Below are positions 35,180 to 44,185 of a stretch of 64,000 nt of DNA, in pieces. The DNA is taken from NCBI RefSeq assembly GCF_003946385.1, contig NZ_RHOE01000006.1, positions 1 to 64,000 on the forward strand. Direction: 5' to 3'. The first letter of the stretch is position 1. Every line of letters begins with the position of its first letter. The DNA comes from Loigolactobacillus zhaoyuanensis (GTDB lineage: Bacteria > Bacillota > Bacilli > Lactobacillales > Lactobacillaceae). The notes beneath the pieces are model-generated. The model was not told the origin of the DNA. It ran no database searches and saw only the letters and a list, made by a program, of their open reading frames with translations. Made by a program: the position numbers and the translations under genes.

Positions 35180-35368
35180 ATGAGTGCAGCTATGTTATGT
35201 CCGTATTGTCGTGGCAATCAATTCTGGGGTCCAGAAACAGATGATGATCCGGCAATGACTGTCGAGATTGAGGAAGGCAAGCTTTTTGTACGCCACATGC
35301 TACAAGACGAGGATATAGAGATTCCAATCAATTTTTGCCCGATCTGTGGGCGTAAGCTTGATAACTAA
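35180..35368 (+). CDS. Small zinc-ribbon phage protein
   Basis: 62 residues with CPYCRG at the start and CPICGRKL at the end, a split zinc ribbon enclosing an acidic insert. ATG after TTGGAGATGAAATT. Likely metal-binding; partner unknown. Confidence 0.68.
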   Translation: MSAAMLCPYCRGNQFWGPETDDDPAMTVEIEEGKLFVRHMLQDEDIEIPINFCPICGRKLDN

Positions 35369-35392
35369 AACTAAGTTTAGGGGAGTGAAGCT

Positions 35393-35845
35393 ATGAGCGA
35401 TAAATATATTATTTATGATTCAAAAAGAAAAGAATATGTTACCAAGGAAGGGCGCACCGCCATCTCACATGGATTGGTATATGAAACTTCTAAGGATGAA
35501 AATAATTCGCTTATTTTAGATTATAAAGTTGCTGGCTATAATTTGGCAGCGTTAGAAACCGCCCTAGACTATCCAACAGGAACACTAAAATTAATGCCTG
35601 CATCAAAAAAAGTAATTGCTGCCGAATATAATCGGAAACAATTATTGTTAATCAATACGGCAATAGAAAACATTGCGATGAATAGCCGTGATTCAGTTCG
35701 TGACAACGTTGAACAAATACTTGGGCATGTCACTGCTGCATTATATAACAATTTTTATTTTGATCTGGAGGAAATTATTACCGAGGGCAGCATTAGCATG
35801 TCTCTCGACGATGTTTATGTAGATGAAGATGACGAAGAAAACTAG
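35393..35845 (+). CDS. Phage protein, unknown
   Basis: 150 residues with an acidic tail (DDVYVDEDDEEN). No domain recognised. ATG after GGGGAGTGAAGCT. Confidence 0.6.
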   Translation: MSDKYIIYDSKRKEYVTKEGRTAISHGLVYETSKDENNSLILDYKVAGYNLAALETALDYPTGTLKLMPASKKVIAAEYNRKQLLLINTAIENIAMNSRDSVRDNVEQILGHVTAALYNNFYFDLEEIITEGSISMSLDDVYVDEDDEEN

Positions 35846-35864
35846 CTTTACGGAGGTGAAATAG

Positions 35865-36188
35865 ATGCCACTATCAGGAAAAGAGAAGGCTAAGCTTGAA
35901 GAACAATTGAAGGAAATATCAGCATCACTTAAAGCAGATGATGATGCCAAACTAATTGAATCTATGGCACCAATCACTCAAGGTGAACTCGATGATTATA
36001 TGCGCAAGTTCGCTGCACACACTTTGCAGCCCTATTATGAATCGTGGGAATTTTCAAGCGAAGACTTGTATGGCATTCAGCGTATGGCAATCAAAGCTGG
36101 ATTACGCCCTAAGAATTATTGGAAAGAAAACGAAGGATTACGTGAGCTAGTGATTGCGGCAGACAAAGCGATCGCAAATAAAAGTTAA
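35865..36188 (+). CDS. Phage protein, unknown
   Basis: 107 residues; N-terminal coiled-coil (EKAKLEEQLKEISASLK) and a helical remainder. CGGAGGTGAAATAG precedes the ATG. Confidence 0.6.
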   Translation: MPLSGKEKAKLEEQLKEISASLKADDDAKLIESMAPITQGELDDYMRKFAAHTLQPYYESWEFSSEDLYGIQRMAIKAGLRPKNYWKENEGLRELVIAADKAIANKS

Positions 36189-36207
36189 ATTTACGGAGGT
36201 GTTGAAG

Positions 36208-36840
36208 GTGGCTCATAACCAATGGTCTAATCCGGAAGTAATTGAAAAATTGCGAAGCGCATTAATTACCGACCCGAATACAAACCAAATCTTGAATTAT
36301 CCGGAAGTAGCCGAGAAGTTTAATATCACTACCTATACTTTGCGGCGCCGGATATATAAATTGAGACGAACCGGTTTTTTGCCACCTTTGAAACTGCAAA
36401 ATCAATTTGAAGAATATCAACGACCGTACTCTGAACAAGAAATCGAGCGAATTATTGCAATGTTTCAGGCTGGCGCAAGTGTACAGATGGTTGCCGATCG
36501 CTTTGGCCGTACTAGAAAAGGGATCGCATGGTTAAAATCCAGACTTATAACAGCAGGACAGCTTGAATACAATGCTCGACCATGGACTAGGGACGATGAG
36601 CAGTTATTGATCGTTAATTTTAAATCCGATGCCAATTGGATTAATACAAACGCCAATGAACTCGCATTTATCCTACAGCGATCACGCATTGCCATAGAAC
36701 ACCGAATTAGCAAGCTTAGAAACGAAGATCGATTACCTAAACCTAAGCGCCTGGGTGGATCGGATCTCAATCTTAAAGAACGGTATGACTATCACAACAA
36801 GCTGATGAATTTTATCTACAAGGAGGCGAAGCATGCCTGA
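36208..36840 (+). CDS. Phage DNA-binding protein with repeated HTH/Myb-like units
   Basis: 210 residues. At least three helical HTH-like units: LNYPEVAEKFNITTYTLRRRIYKLR, PYSEQEIERIIAMFQAGASVQMVADRFGRTRKGIAWL, and PWTRDDEQLLIVNFKSDANW...ELAFILQRSRIAIEHRISKLR (Myb/SANT-like). GTG at 36208 follows GGAGG by 8 nt. It may be a transcription regulator of the middle genes. It overlaps the next gene by 8 nt. Confidence 0.68.
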   Translation: MAHNQWSNPEVIEKLRSALITDPNTNQILNYPEVAEKFNITTYTLRRRIYKLRRTGFLPPLKLQNQFEEYQRPYSEQEIERIIAMFQAGASVQMVADRFGRTRKGIAWLKSRLITAGQLEYNARPWTRDDEQLLIVNFKSDANWINTNANELAFILQRSRIAIEHRISKLRNEDRLPKPKRLGGSDLNLKERYDYHNKLMNFIYKEAKHA

Positions 36841-37522
36841 CTTTACAGAAGAAGTTGTCAATCAATTGTTAGATATCGATGACGCGTTTAAAGCGCCGGG
36901 GAAGTTAATGCAGATTTTAATGGATAAATCACAACGAGAACAATTATTTAGAAATTTCCTAGCTGTTTCCGCAGATATGAGCTTTGATTGGTTCCACGAG
37001 TATTTTGAGGACGAGCAAGCGCAGCGGAAAACTAAGAAGCAGGATTTTACACCAGAGGCTGTGGCAAAAGTTCTCACTCGACTGACTACTGGATCCCATT
37101 CAAATTACGATGTTGCCGCTGGGACAGGCGGAATAACAATAGCTAAATGGTGGGCAGACTGTCTGTCAATCTCATATTGGGATTATAAGCCGAGTGATTA
37201 TTTTTATTATTGCGAAGAATTATCTGACCGCGCAGTTCCGTTTTTATTATTTAATCTGGCAATTCGCGGCATGAACGCTTATGTGATTCATGGAGACTCA
37301 TTGAGCCGTGAAATAAAACAGATTTATTTTATTCAAAACGATCACGATGATGTTTTGCAGTTTAGCAGTATTAATATAATGCCGCATAGTGAGGCAGTAG
37401 CGAAAGAGTTTGAGATTAAGAAGTGGACTGAACCAGCTATAGAGCATATCGAGTCAACTGAGTTAAGCGGTCCAGTTGCCAATATGATCCTTTTAATGAT
37501 CGGAGGTAAACGAGTGAAATGA
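36833..37522 (+). CDS. N-6 DNA methylase-like protein lacking the catalytic NPPY motif
   Basis: 229 residues. QDFTPEAVAKVLTRL and DVAAGTGGITIAKWW match the HsdM-type SAM-binding region, and YYCEELSDRAVPFLLFNLAIRGMNAYVIHGDSL matches what follows it. The expected NPPY/F is absent; FIQNDHDDVLQFSSINIMPHS stands there instead. It may bind SAM or DNA without methylating. Overlaps the recombinase gene by 4 nt (ATGA). Confidence 0.72.
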   Translation: MPDFTEEVVNQLLDIDDAFKAPGKLMQILMDKSQREQLFRNFLAVSADMSFDWFHEYFEDEQAQRKTKKQDFTPEAVAKVLTRLTTGSHSNYDVAAGTGGITIAKWWADCLSISYWDYKPSDYFYYCEELSDRAVPFLLFNLAIRGMNAYVIHGDSLSREIKQIYFIQNDHDDVLQFSSINIMPHSEAVAKEFEIKKWTEPAIEHIESTELSGPVANMILLMIGGKRVK

Positions 37523-38460
37523 CTAAATTAGCAACAAAACGTAAATGGTTGTTCGCTGATTATTACGATAAATGGATTCAAACCTACAAGGAAGGTGTAG
37601 TTGCTTCGGCAACATACACCAAATATTTAATGACAGCCAAGTGGATTAGAACATTAACTGGCGAAATGAAAATGGAGCAATTAGATCGTAGTGAAATGCA
37701 AAGCTTAGTTAATCGCTACGCACAAACACACGAAAAAGTAACGACACAAGATTTTGTCACTCAAATTCGTGCGGCTATTACTGATGCCATCGACGAGGGG
37801 ATTTTAACCCGTAATCCAATGATTCGGATCGTTATTAAAGGGAAAGAACCGACTCGAAAAAAGCATAAAAAATATTTGGAGCGCGATGAATTGGACAAGT
37901 TAATAAAAGTGCTTGATTTATCAGGAAACGATCCAACTTGGGATAAATTCATTTTTTTACTGGCTAAAACGGGCCTACGTTTTGCGGAAGCATTAGCGCT
38001 GACACCAGCAGATTTTGATTTAGATAATCTAACGTTAACTGTAAATAAGACTTGGGATCATAAGAGTAGCCAGGGCGGATTTAAGCCGACCAAGACACCA
38101 TCTAGCATGCGAACAATCGCAATAGATTACAAAACAGCAAGAATAATTGATCGTATTATTGATCAATTTCCGGGGGATGAACCAATTTTCGTACATGGTA
38201 AACGAGTATTTGATTCAACTGTTAACACGCATTTGAAACGTCTCTGCGAGAAAGCTGGCATTACAGTAATCACATGTCACGGTTTACGTCACACCCAGGC
38301 GTCAGTCTTAATCGCAAACAGCATTCCAATTATGGTTGTCAGCAAGCGATTGGGTCACGCTAATGTTTCTACAACACAAGAAACGTATGCTCATTTGCTC
38401 AAAGATACGGAGCATAAGGCGGATGACAAAATATCAATGATAATGGCGTCGCTAGGTTGA
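37519..38460 (+). CDS. Second tyrosine recombinase
   Basis: 313 residues with core-binding domain (about 10-100) and complete catalytic set: Arg in AKTGLRFAEALAL, Lys in VNKTWDHKS, CHGLRHTQAS, LGHANVSTTQETYAHL with the tyrosine. It lacks a clear arm-binding domain. Mid-operon position, coupled to the methylase-like gene, argues against a role as the prophage integrase; dimer resolution, invertase or module-exchange roles are open. Confidence 0.88.
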   Translation: MTKLATKRKWLFADYYDKWIQTYKEGVVASATYTKYLMTAKWIRTLTGEMKMEQLDRSEMQSLVNRYAQTHEKVTTQDFVTQIRAAITDAIDEGILTRNPMIRIVIKGKEPTRKKHKKYLERDELDKLIKVLDLSGNDPTWDKFIFLLAKTGLRFAEALALTPADFDLDNLTLTVNKTWDHKSSQGGFKPTKTPSSMRTIAIDYKTARIIDRIIDQFPGDEPIFVHGKRVFDSTVNTHLKRLCEKAGITVITCHGLRHTQASVLIANSIPIMVVSKRLGHANVSTTQETYAHLLKDTEHKADDKISMIMASLG

Positions 38461-38491
38461 CGTTAAAAGCTAACTTTAGGGAGGAATTAGT

Positions 38492-38848
38492 TTGAGTAAA
38501 ACAAAGGTTCGTCGCATGAACGGTTTTATTAAATACCAGCTTAAAGGCGATGAAACAAATGGCATCAGTGACGGTTCGCATACTTTTGGTGAATTGTATC
38601 ATCACCGAGCAGTTCTGTTTGCGGTAGTTTGCAAGGATCACCCAGACGTAGCATGGAAGTCAAAACAGCACGAGGACGGTTCTATGTTCCCAGGTTACTT
38701 TGTTGTTGGCATTCACACACCGGAAGGAGATTACTCATATCATTATGAGCTGTCGGAATGGGATATGTTTAAAGTCCCAGAATTGCCGCAGGCGCCCAAA
38801 TGGGACGGACACCAACCTAGCGATATTGGTCGGCTTTTATCATTATAA
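38492..38848 (+). CDS. Conserved phage protein with WDGH motif
   Basis: 118 residues. PGYFVVGIHTPEGDYSYHYELSEWDMFKVPEL..APKWDGHQPSDIGRLLSL is a pattern I recall from many Gram-positive phages, function unknown. TTG start after GGGAGGAATTAG. Confidence 0.7.
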   Translation: MSKTKVRRMNGFIKYQLKGDETNGISDGSHTFGELYHHRAVLFAVVCKDHPDVAWKSKQHEDGSMFPGYFVVGIHTPEGDYSYHYELSEWDMFKVPELPQAPKWDGHQPSDIGRLLSL

Positions 38849-38874
38849 AAAGTAATTTTTAGGAAGTGAATAAG

Positions 38875-39093
38875 ATGAAGACAAACGAGCAGACATTACA
38901 CGACTTGCTATCCGAACGTTATGAACTGTGGAATAAAATAGATCGCGGTAACGGTGCGGTCGGCGTGTTATATGAGCCACAGCGACATTTGCTAGAAATG
39001 CAGTTAGGTCACATGCGAGATTACTTGCATGTACTTGACCTGAGAATAGAAAATCTGAACAAGAAATTGTCCAATGATATGAGCAATTTATGA
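38875..39093 (+). CDS. Small coiled-coil phage protein
   Basis: 72 residues, mainly one long helix (SERYELWNKI, HLLEMQLGHMRDYLHVLDLRIENLNKKL), similar in layout to the crAss001_48-related small phage proteins. AGGAAGTGAATAAG precedes the ATG. Confidence 0.62.
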   Translation: MKTNEQTLHDLLSERYELWNKIDRGNGAVGVLYEPQRHLLEMQLGHMRDYLHVLDLRIENLNKKLSNDMSNL

Positions 39094-39107
39094 AAGGTGA
39101 CACCAGC

Positions 39108-39239
39108 ATGAAATTTTTAACTGATGTTTTGACAGTCATCACGGGTGCAGTCATCTGTTGGTGGGCGATGGCACTCACTGGAATGTTTGTTTTGTCGGTA
39201 TGTAAATATTTAGTCTGGTTTTGGTTCGTCATTAATTAA
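39108..39239 (+). CDS. Small single-pass membrane protein
   Basis: 43 codons from ATG 39108 to TAA 39237-39239, encoding one or two hydrophobic segments (VITGAVICWWAMALTGMFVL and a short aromatic end). AAAGGTGACACCAGC precedes it. Packed between two genes without gaps. Function unknown. Confidence 0.52.
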   Translation: MKFLTDVLTVITGAVICWWAMALTGMFVLSVCKYLVWFWFVIN

Positions 39240-39256
39240 AGGAGTGCATTTAAGAA

Positions 39257-40282
39257 GTGGAACAAACAGTTAGAATCGCCCCCGTTACAGATCAATGGCT
39301 TAAGAAACAGGCCCGTAAGTTTAATCGTAAGAAAATAGAAGAGTACTTGCAGCATTCGCCGCGATTGTCTCCGGCAACATTGCAGCAATATCGATCGTGC
39401 CTGCGAATTTTCGCCAAGTGGATTTATGATTATTGTGATAATAAAAAAATCATTGAGCTTAAAATCAGGGACGGTAAAGCTTATCAGGACTGGTTGCTCG
39501 GACATAACGGATCGACGAATAACGTCAAGGTCAAGTTGGCTGCGGCCTCCGAGCTTTGTGAATATATTGAGAAATATTATGAAGACGAGTACCCATCTTT
39601 TCGAAATCCGATTCGTAAAGGGCGCGAAAACATGGTACAGACTCCTAGGAAAGAGAAGCATCCAATCACGCCAGAGGAATTTGAATTGCTGATGAATACT
39701 TTGGAAAAGCGACAGGATTATCAGCGCCTGTGCTACTTAGTCTTAACCTACCAAACTGCGTGTCGTCGAGCTGAATCAGCTCAGTTTGAGCGGAGAATCG
39801 CACAGTATTCGGTTGAGGACATGCATTATTATCAAGATGATTACGGGATTAATCATAATTATTTTGTGAGTAATTCAATTCGCTGTAAGGGCGCTGGTAA
39901 GTTAGGTAAGGTGCGTGAGTTTAAGATATCGACCGACACAATGCGTTATATCCGCCGTTGGGATAAACAGCGCCGCGAGCTAGTTAATGAATTGGGATTA
40001 GGGGATGATGCCGCCAGCCTATTTGTACACATTGATCGGAGTGGCGTCACTGATTTAACCCCGGCAGCGTTTGCGTATTGGTTTTCTGATGATTTCAGCA
40101 AAGTTTTAGGTCGCAATGTGCACCCGCATGATCTGAGGACAACACGAGCCACCGATTTGGTGGTTCGCGAGCACAAACCAATCGAAGCAGTTAGCGTGAT
40201 GATGGGGCACAATTCAACAGCAACAACTAAGACGTTTTACGTGATTGATAACCGTAAGGATAGTGATGCCGCATTAATATAA
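39257..40282 (+). CDS. Third tyrosine recombinase
   Basis: 341 residues. Core-binding region (SPATLQQYRSCLRIFAKWIYDYC) and catalytic residues: Arg in YQTACRRAESA, HPHDLRTTRA, MGHNSTATTKTFYVID with the tyrosine. The box TACRRAE deviates from TGLRxxE. Such recombinases lie just before the late regulator and terminase in other lactobacillus phages. GTG start; GGAG is 12 nt away, rather far. Confidence 0.85.
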   Translation: MEQTVRIAPVTDQWLKKQARKFNRKKIEEYLQHSPRLSPATLQQYRSCLRIFAKWIYDYCDNKKIIELKIRDGKAYQDWLLGHNGSTNNVKVKLAAASELCEYIEKYYEDEYPSFRNPIRKGRENMVQTPRKEKHPITPEEFELLMNTLEKRQDYQRLCYLVLTYQTACRRAESAQFERRIAQYSVEDMHYYQDDYGINHNYFVSNSIRCKGAGKLGKVREFKISTDTMRYIRRWDKQRRELVNELGLGDDAASLFVHIDRSGVTDLTPAAFAYWFSDDFSKVLGRNVHPHDLRTTRATDLVVREHKPIEAVSVMMGHNSTATTKTFYVIDNRKDSDAALI

Positions 40283-40349
40283 AAAAAGCCACCATTTGCA
40301 TGGCAGCTCAATATCTTAGCAGATTAATTATAACACAGGGGTTGATCAT

Positions 40350-40859
40350 GTGAGTGAACTAAACGAACAGACCGTAAAAGATATAGCAACATTAGTGACT
40401 CAACTGGTAAAAGAGGAACGGCACAAGCAATTCTTACATGAGCAGACTTGGAGACTTAAAAATACACGTCTTTTACTTAAGAATTACGACATACTAAAAG
40501 AGCACTCTATGGAAATCGATACTGACATTGATATGTATTTAAAAGATGTATTCAGTCAAGAAGACTTAAAACTACGCAGTTTAACTGGATATAAAGCGCG
40601 GACTAAGAAAATGATGGAGTATACGGATATGATGATCGGAGCGTATAAGCGTTACACGGATAAGCGTGACGACGCCGCACACAGACGCTATTTTACCTTA
40701 GTTCATATGTTTACGACAGAACATAAATGTACGTTTATGGAAGTTGCAGAGCAGTTAGGAGTGACCGAGCGAACAAGTCAGCGTGATCAAAAAGAAGCAA
40801 TCAAGGAATTTTCTATTTTCTTATTCGGTATTGTCAGTCTAGAAGAGATGGTGTCGTAA
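40350..40859 (+). CDS. ArpU-like late transcription regulator
   Basis: 169 residues, mainly helical, ending with a sigma-like HTH (CTFMEVAEQLGVTERTSQRDQKEAIKEFSIFLFG). Position directly before the packaging genes and size fit the ArpU/RinA type activators that turn on the late operon. GTG start after CAGGGGTTGATCAT. The family call rests on position plus HTH. Confidence 0.7.
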   Translation: MSELNEQTVKDIATLVTQLVKEERHKQFLHEQTWRLKNTRLLLKNYDILKEHSMEIDTDIDMYLKDVFSQEDLKLRSLTGYKARTKKMMEYTDMMIGAYKRYTDKRDDAAHRRYFTLVHMFTTEHKCTFMEVAEQLGVTERTSQRDQKEAIKEFSIFLFGIVSLEEMVS

Positions 40860-40925
40860 ACGCTTCGTGACAATGTCATTTTTTAAGTGTTAGTATGATA
40901 GCGTAAATAAATTACCTCAAAGAGT

Positions 40926-40958
40926 AGTATCTGGTAGAAATATCAGGTACTATTTTTA
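40926..40958 (+). terminator. Weak hairpin before the cargo gene
   Basis: AGTATCTGGTA and TATCAGGTACT pair with G-U allowance around a GAAA loop, followed by ATTTTTA. It ends only 14 nt before the cargo gene start, so it is either a terminator for the ArpU-like gene or a leader attenuator for the cargo gene. Confidence 0.6.
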
Positions 40959-40971
40959 GTGAGGTGATATT

Positions 40972-42015
40972 TTGGAGTATTCAACAAAATCAATTCCATT
41001 TTCTGTTTATCCTGCTGACTTGGCTATTGGTGGCTTGAAAAAGGATAGTATAGAATGGTTATTAGATGTATTAATGCTTGTGAGTTCTGGTATGTATATT
41101 CAAAAAGGCGGGGTACCTCCTTTACCTAAGTTGAGACCCTATAATTGTTTAGTAGCTACTAGCTCTAAATTTTATTATTTTGGTATTACATATAGTGGTG
41201 CCCAAATTAAGCAAACATCGCTAATCTTTATTAAAGAAGCGTATAGCGATGATATTGAGATGATTCGAAAAGGCTTTGTAGACACGGCAAATAATGAATT
41301 AGGCTGGAATGGTCCAATCATGGTGTTAAAATTATCAAGAAACGATAGTAATGTCCCATTTTTGAATGATTTTATTCTGAATTCTCGTGGTGATAGTAGA
41401 AAAACATGGCAAGAACTATCAAGAATATCTGATGAAGAGCATTCTAATACTGGTAAAGCATCATGGTGGATAATAAATATTGTAAAATCATGTGAATATT
41501 TTGTTAACGAATTATTTAGGGAGGCTCATAGAATGAAAATTAATCCTATTTTTCAAGCTCGCGATTTGACTATAGACGAAAAACAGATATTTTATGCTTT
41601 AGAATTTAGTGAGAAACGTTTAGCTATTTTTGATATTGTTAAACAGTGCCTTGCATCTGCTTTTGATGTGAATGTTGTGAAATCTGGGAGTATCATTAAT
41701 CCTAGTCAACAAGGAATAATGGAAAATATTTGGATTGGAATTAATGTCGCAAATTTTGTCATTGTCGATATTTCAGAAAAAAATCCAAACGTTTTCTATG
41801 AATTGGGTATTTGCCATACTCTAGGGAAGAAAACAATAATTCTTTGTGATCAAGAAAGCTATGTTAATGATTTTGCTGAGAAACTTCCATTCGATATTCA
41901 TGGTAATGAAACAATATTCTATAATAATAGTATTTCTGGTGCAGATAATCTAAAAAGACAAATTACACTTCATGCTAAAGCCTATATCAACAATGAGTCT
42001 GTAGTTACTGAATAA
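40972..42015 (+). CDS. Cargo gene: predicted effector with nucleoside deoxyribosyltransferase/TIR-like C-terminal domain
   Basis: 347 residues, AT-rich compared with flanking phage genes. Residues 1 to about 200 are not recognised (possible sensor part: [42 protein letters not shown]). Residues about 215-340 show [56 protein letters not shown]: a Rossmann-like domain of the NDT/TIR-like class, with Asp266 and Glu277 in the usual active-site places. Such domains cleave nucleosides or NAD+ in bacterial immunity. TTG start with GAGGTGATATT. Hairpins lie on both sides, and it splits the ArpU-terminase order, as expected of a moron. Confidence 0.7.
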   Translation: MEYSTKSIPFSVYPADLAIGGLKKDSIEWLLDVLMLVSSGMYIQKGGVPPLPKLRPYNCLVATSSKFYYFGITYSGAQIKQTSLIFIKEAYSDDIEMIRKGFVDTANNELGWNGPIMVLKLSRNDSNVPFLNDFILNSRGDSRKTWQELSRISDEEHSNTGKASWWIINIVKSCEYFVNELFREAHRMKINPIFQARDLTIDEKQIFYALEFSEKRLAIFDIVKQCLASAFDVNVVKSGSIINPSQQGIMENIWIGINVANFVIVDISEKNPNVFYELGICHTLGKKTIILCDQESYVNDFAEKLPFDIHGNETIFYNNSISGADNLKRQITLHAKAYINNESVVTE

Positions 42016-42049
42016 AATTCGTCAAAGAACACATTAATATAATTAGCCT

Positions 42050-42078
42050 TACCGTATCTGAAAGGATGCGGTATTTTT
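42050..42078 (+). terminator. Terminator after the cargo gene
   Basis: TACCGTATC (42050-42058) pairs with GATGCGGTA (42065-42073, with G-U) and TTTTT follows, 30 nt before the terminase small subunit start. Confidence 0.75.
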
Positions 42079-42107
42079 GTGCTGGAATGAGGTGTGGTGA
42101 TCATGTA

Positions 42108-42899
42108 ATGAATGATAATCAGAAGAAAGCGGCTGTCGATTACGCGGCCGGGATGAGGTATAAGGACATTGCCGAAAAATACGATGTATCGCTGAATACA
42201 GTTAAATCATGGCGCAAGCGCAACGGTTGGTCACGTGGTGCACCGTCAAGCAAAAAGGGTGCACCCAAAACTAGTGAACGGGTGCACCCTAAAAATGTGC
42301 CGAAAGTCATTGAAGATTCAGATGCTACTGAAAAGCAAAAGCTATTTGCACAATATTATTTAGAACGTTTTAACGGTACTTGGGCATATATGAAAGCTTA
42401 TAAAGTTAATGCGGATACGGCAAGAGCAAGTGCCCCACGGTTGTTAGCAAATGTTAGCGTCAGGACTATGATCGATGAACTTAAAGCAGAGCAGGCGGCT
42501 GAGTTGCACATGACTAAAATGGATGTTCTCAACGAAGCAGCACGGCAGATGACGGCTAACATTGGCGATTACATCGATTTTGGCAGCAAAGAAGTTCCAG
42601 TGACTGACAAGCAAGGACGAAAAGTAATTGATTCAGCTACGGGTAAGCCACGTATGAAGCGCGTTTCCCGTGTCACATTGCGAGATAAGTCGGAGGTCGA
42701 TACATCCTTGCTTAAGTCGGTCCGCGTAGGTAAGGACGGCGTTATTGTCGAAATCAATGATCCGCAGAAAGCGATGGATATGCTACTCAAGAATCTGCCT
42801 GACATTGTGATTGATTCCGGTAGTGATGATGATGGGTTCCTAACCGCAATTGACAAAGCTAGCGATAAAGTTTGGAGTGACGATGATGGCACAGATTAA
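42108..42899 (+). CDS. terS: Terminase small subunit
   Basis: 263 residues. N-terminal HTH ([37 protein letters not shown]) that recognises phage DNA, then the Terminase_2-type region [43 protein letters not shown]. With the SPP1-like head genes a pac/headful mechanism is likely (inference). Overlaps the large subunit gene by 14 nt. Confidence 0.9.
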   Translation: MNDNQKKAAVDYAAGMRYKDIAEKYDVSLNTVKSWRKRNGWSRGAPSSKKGAPKTSERVHPKNVPKVIEDSDATEKQKLFAQYYLERFNGTWAYMKAYKVNADTARASAPRLLANVSVRTMIDELKAEQAAELHMTKMDVLNEAARQMTANIGDYIDFGSKEVPVTDKQGRKVIDSATGKPRMKRVSRVTLRDKSEVDTSLLKSVRVGKDGVIVEINDPQKAMDMLLKNLPDIVIDSGSDDDGFLTAIDKASDKVWSDDDGTD

Positions 42900-44169
42900 T
42901 AATGGATTCAAATTTACGCCATTTTCGCGCAAACAATTGCAGGTTCTGACGTGGTGGCGATATCCAAAGACTAAGCATTATAAGGCAATCATTTGTGATG
43001 GGTCTGTCCGTGCAGGTAAGACTGTCATTATGTCTTTGTCTTATGTAATGTGGTCAATGACTGATTTCAACTACGAACAATTTGGTATGGCTGGGAAAAC
43101 GATTGGTTCATTCCGCCGAAATGTATTTCGTCCACTTAAGCAGATGCTATTAGGCCGTGGGTATATCGTAATCGAACACCGAACTGATAACATGTTTGAA
43201 GTTCGTAAAGGCAGTAAAACTAATTACTATTTTTATTTTGGCGGCAAAGATGAAGCGTCCCAAGATTTAGTTCAGGGTATCACGCTCAACGGTTTCTTTT
43301 TTGATGAGGTAGCATTGATGCCACAGAGCTTTGCTAATCAGGCAACTGCCCGTTGTTCGCGGCCTAATTCAAAGCTGTGGTTCAATTGTAATCCAGAAGG
43401 ACCCTACCACTGGTTCAAATTAGAATGGCTAGATCAGCTAACTAAAAAAGGTGCACTACACATTCACTTTACGATGCCGGATAACCCATCCCTTACTAAT
43501 GATATTCTTGAGGATTACAAAACACGCTACAGTGGCATATTTTACCAGCGTTACATTCTTGGCCTGTGGGTGCTGGCCGATGGAGTTGTTTATTCTAACT
43601 GGAATCAGCAGACTATGACTGAACCAACGCCAGATGTTCATGGCTTCGAAGAGTATTATGTGAGCTGTGACTATGGTATTCAGAATCCCACCGTATTCTT
43701 GATGTTTGGCCGCAACGGTGATACGTGGCATTGTTGCAAGATGTTCTACCATTCCGGCCGTGAGTCGGAAATAGAGCATGATGATGCTTGGTACGCCAAT
43801 CAGATGGATGAGTTCATGGACGGCATCAAAGCTCAAATCATCATTGATCCGTCGGCCAGTTCGTTTCGCAAGACTTTGCAGAATCGTGGCTACACTGTGC
43901 GTAAAGCAGCAAACGATGTGTTACCTGGTATTCGCACTACACAACGGGCGATGAACAACGGTAAGATTGTGTTTGCTGATAACCTCAAAGAACTATTTGC
44001 CGAGTTTGGCTCTTACATCTGGGATGCTAAGGCGGCTGAGCGCGGCGAAGATAAGGTAGTTAAGCAGCATGATCATTGCTGTGATGCACTAAGGTACTTC
44101 GTTTACTTAGTAATTTATAAAGGAACTAAGGCGAAAGTTACCCGCAAGCCAAGTCGGTTACGCGGCTAG
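42886..44169 (+). CDS. terL: Terminase large subunit
   Basis: 427 residues, Terminase_3 type. ATPase: Walker [14 protein letters not shown], Walker [13 protein letters not shown]-terminal RNase H-like nuclease with [21 protein letters not shown] and a final [14 protein letters not shown]. It pumps and cuts DNA. Start MAQINNG after TTTGGAGTGACG. Confidence 0.94.
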   Translation: MAQINNGFKFTPFSRKQLQVLTWWRYPKTKHYKAIICDGSVRAGKTVIMSLSYVMWSMTDFNYEQFGMAGKTIGSFRRNVFRPLKQMLLGRGYIVIEHRTDNMFEVRKGSKTNYYFYFGGKDEASQDLVQGITLNGFFFDEVALMPQSFANQATARCSRPNSKLWFNCNPEGPYHWFKLEWLDQLTKKGALHIHFTMPDNPSLTNDILEDYKTRYSGIFYQRYILGLWVLADGVVYSNWNQQTMTEPTPDVHGFEEYYVSCDYGIQNPTVFLMFGRNGDTWHCCKMFYHSGRESEIEHDDAWYANQMDEFMDGIKAQIIIDPSASSFRKTLQNRGYTVRKAANDVLPGIRTTQRAMNNGKIVFADNLKELFAEFGSYIWDAKAAERGEDKVVKQHDHCCDALRYFVYLVIYKGTKAKVTRKPSRLRG

Positions 44170-44185
44170 GAAGGAGGTTTATTAT

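Noticed and set aside
40283-40349. GCCA...TGGC near-hairpin after the third recombinase as a terminator
   Set aside because: The stem is too short and no T-run follows.
42569-42892. Antisense open frame in the terminase small subunit gene
   Set aside because: No ribosome binding site; composition mirrors the sense gene.
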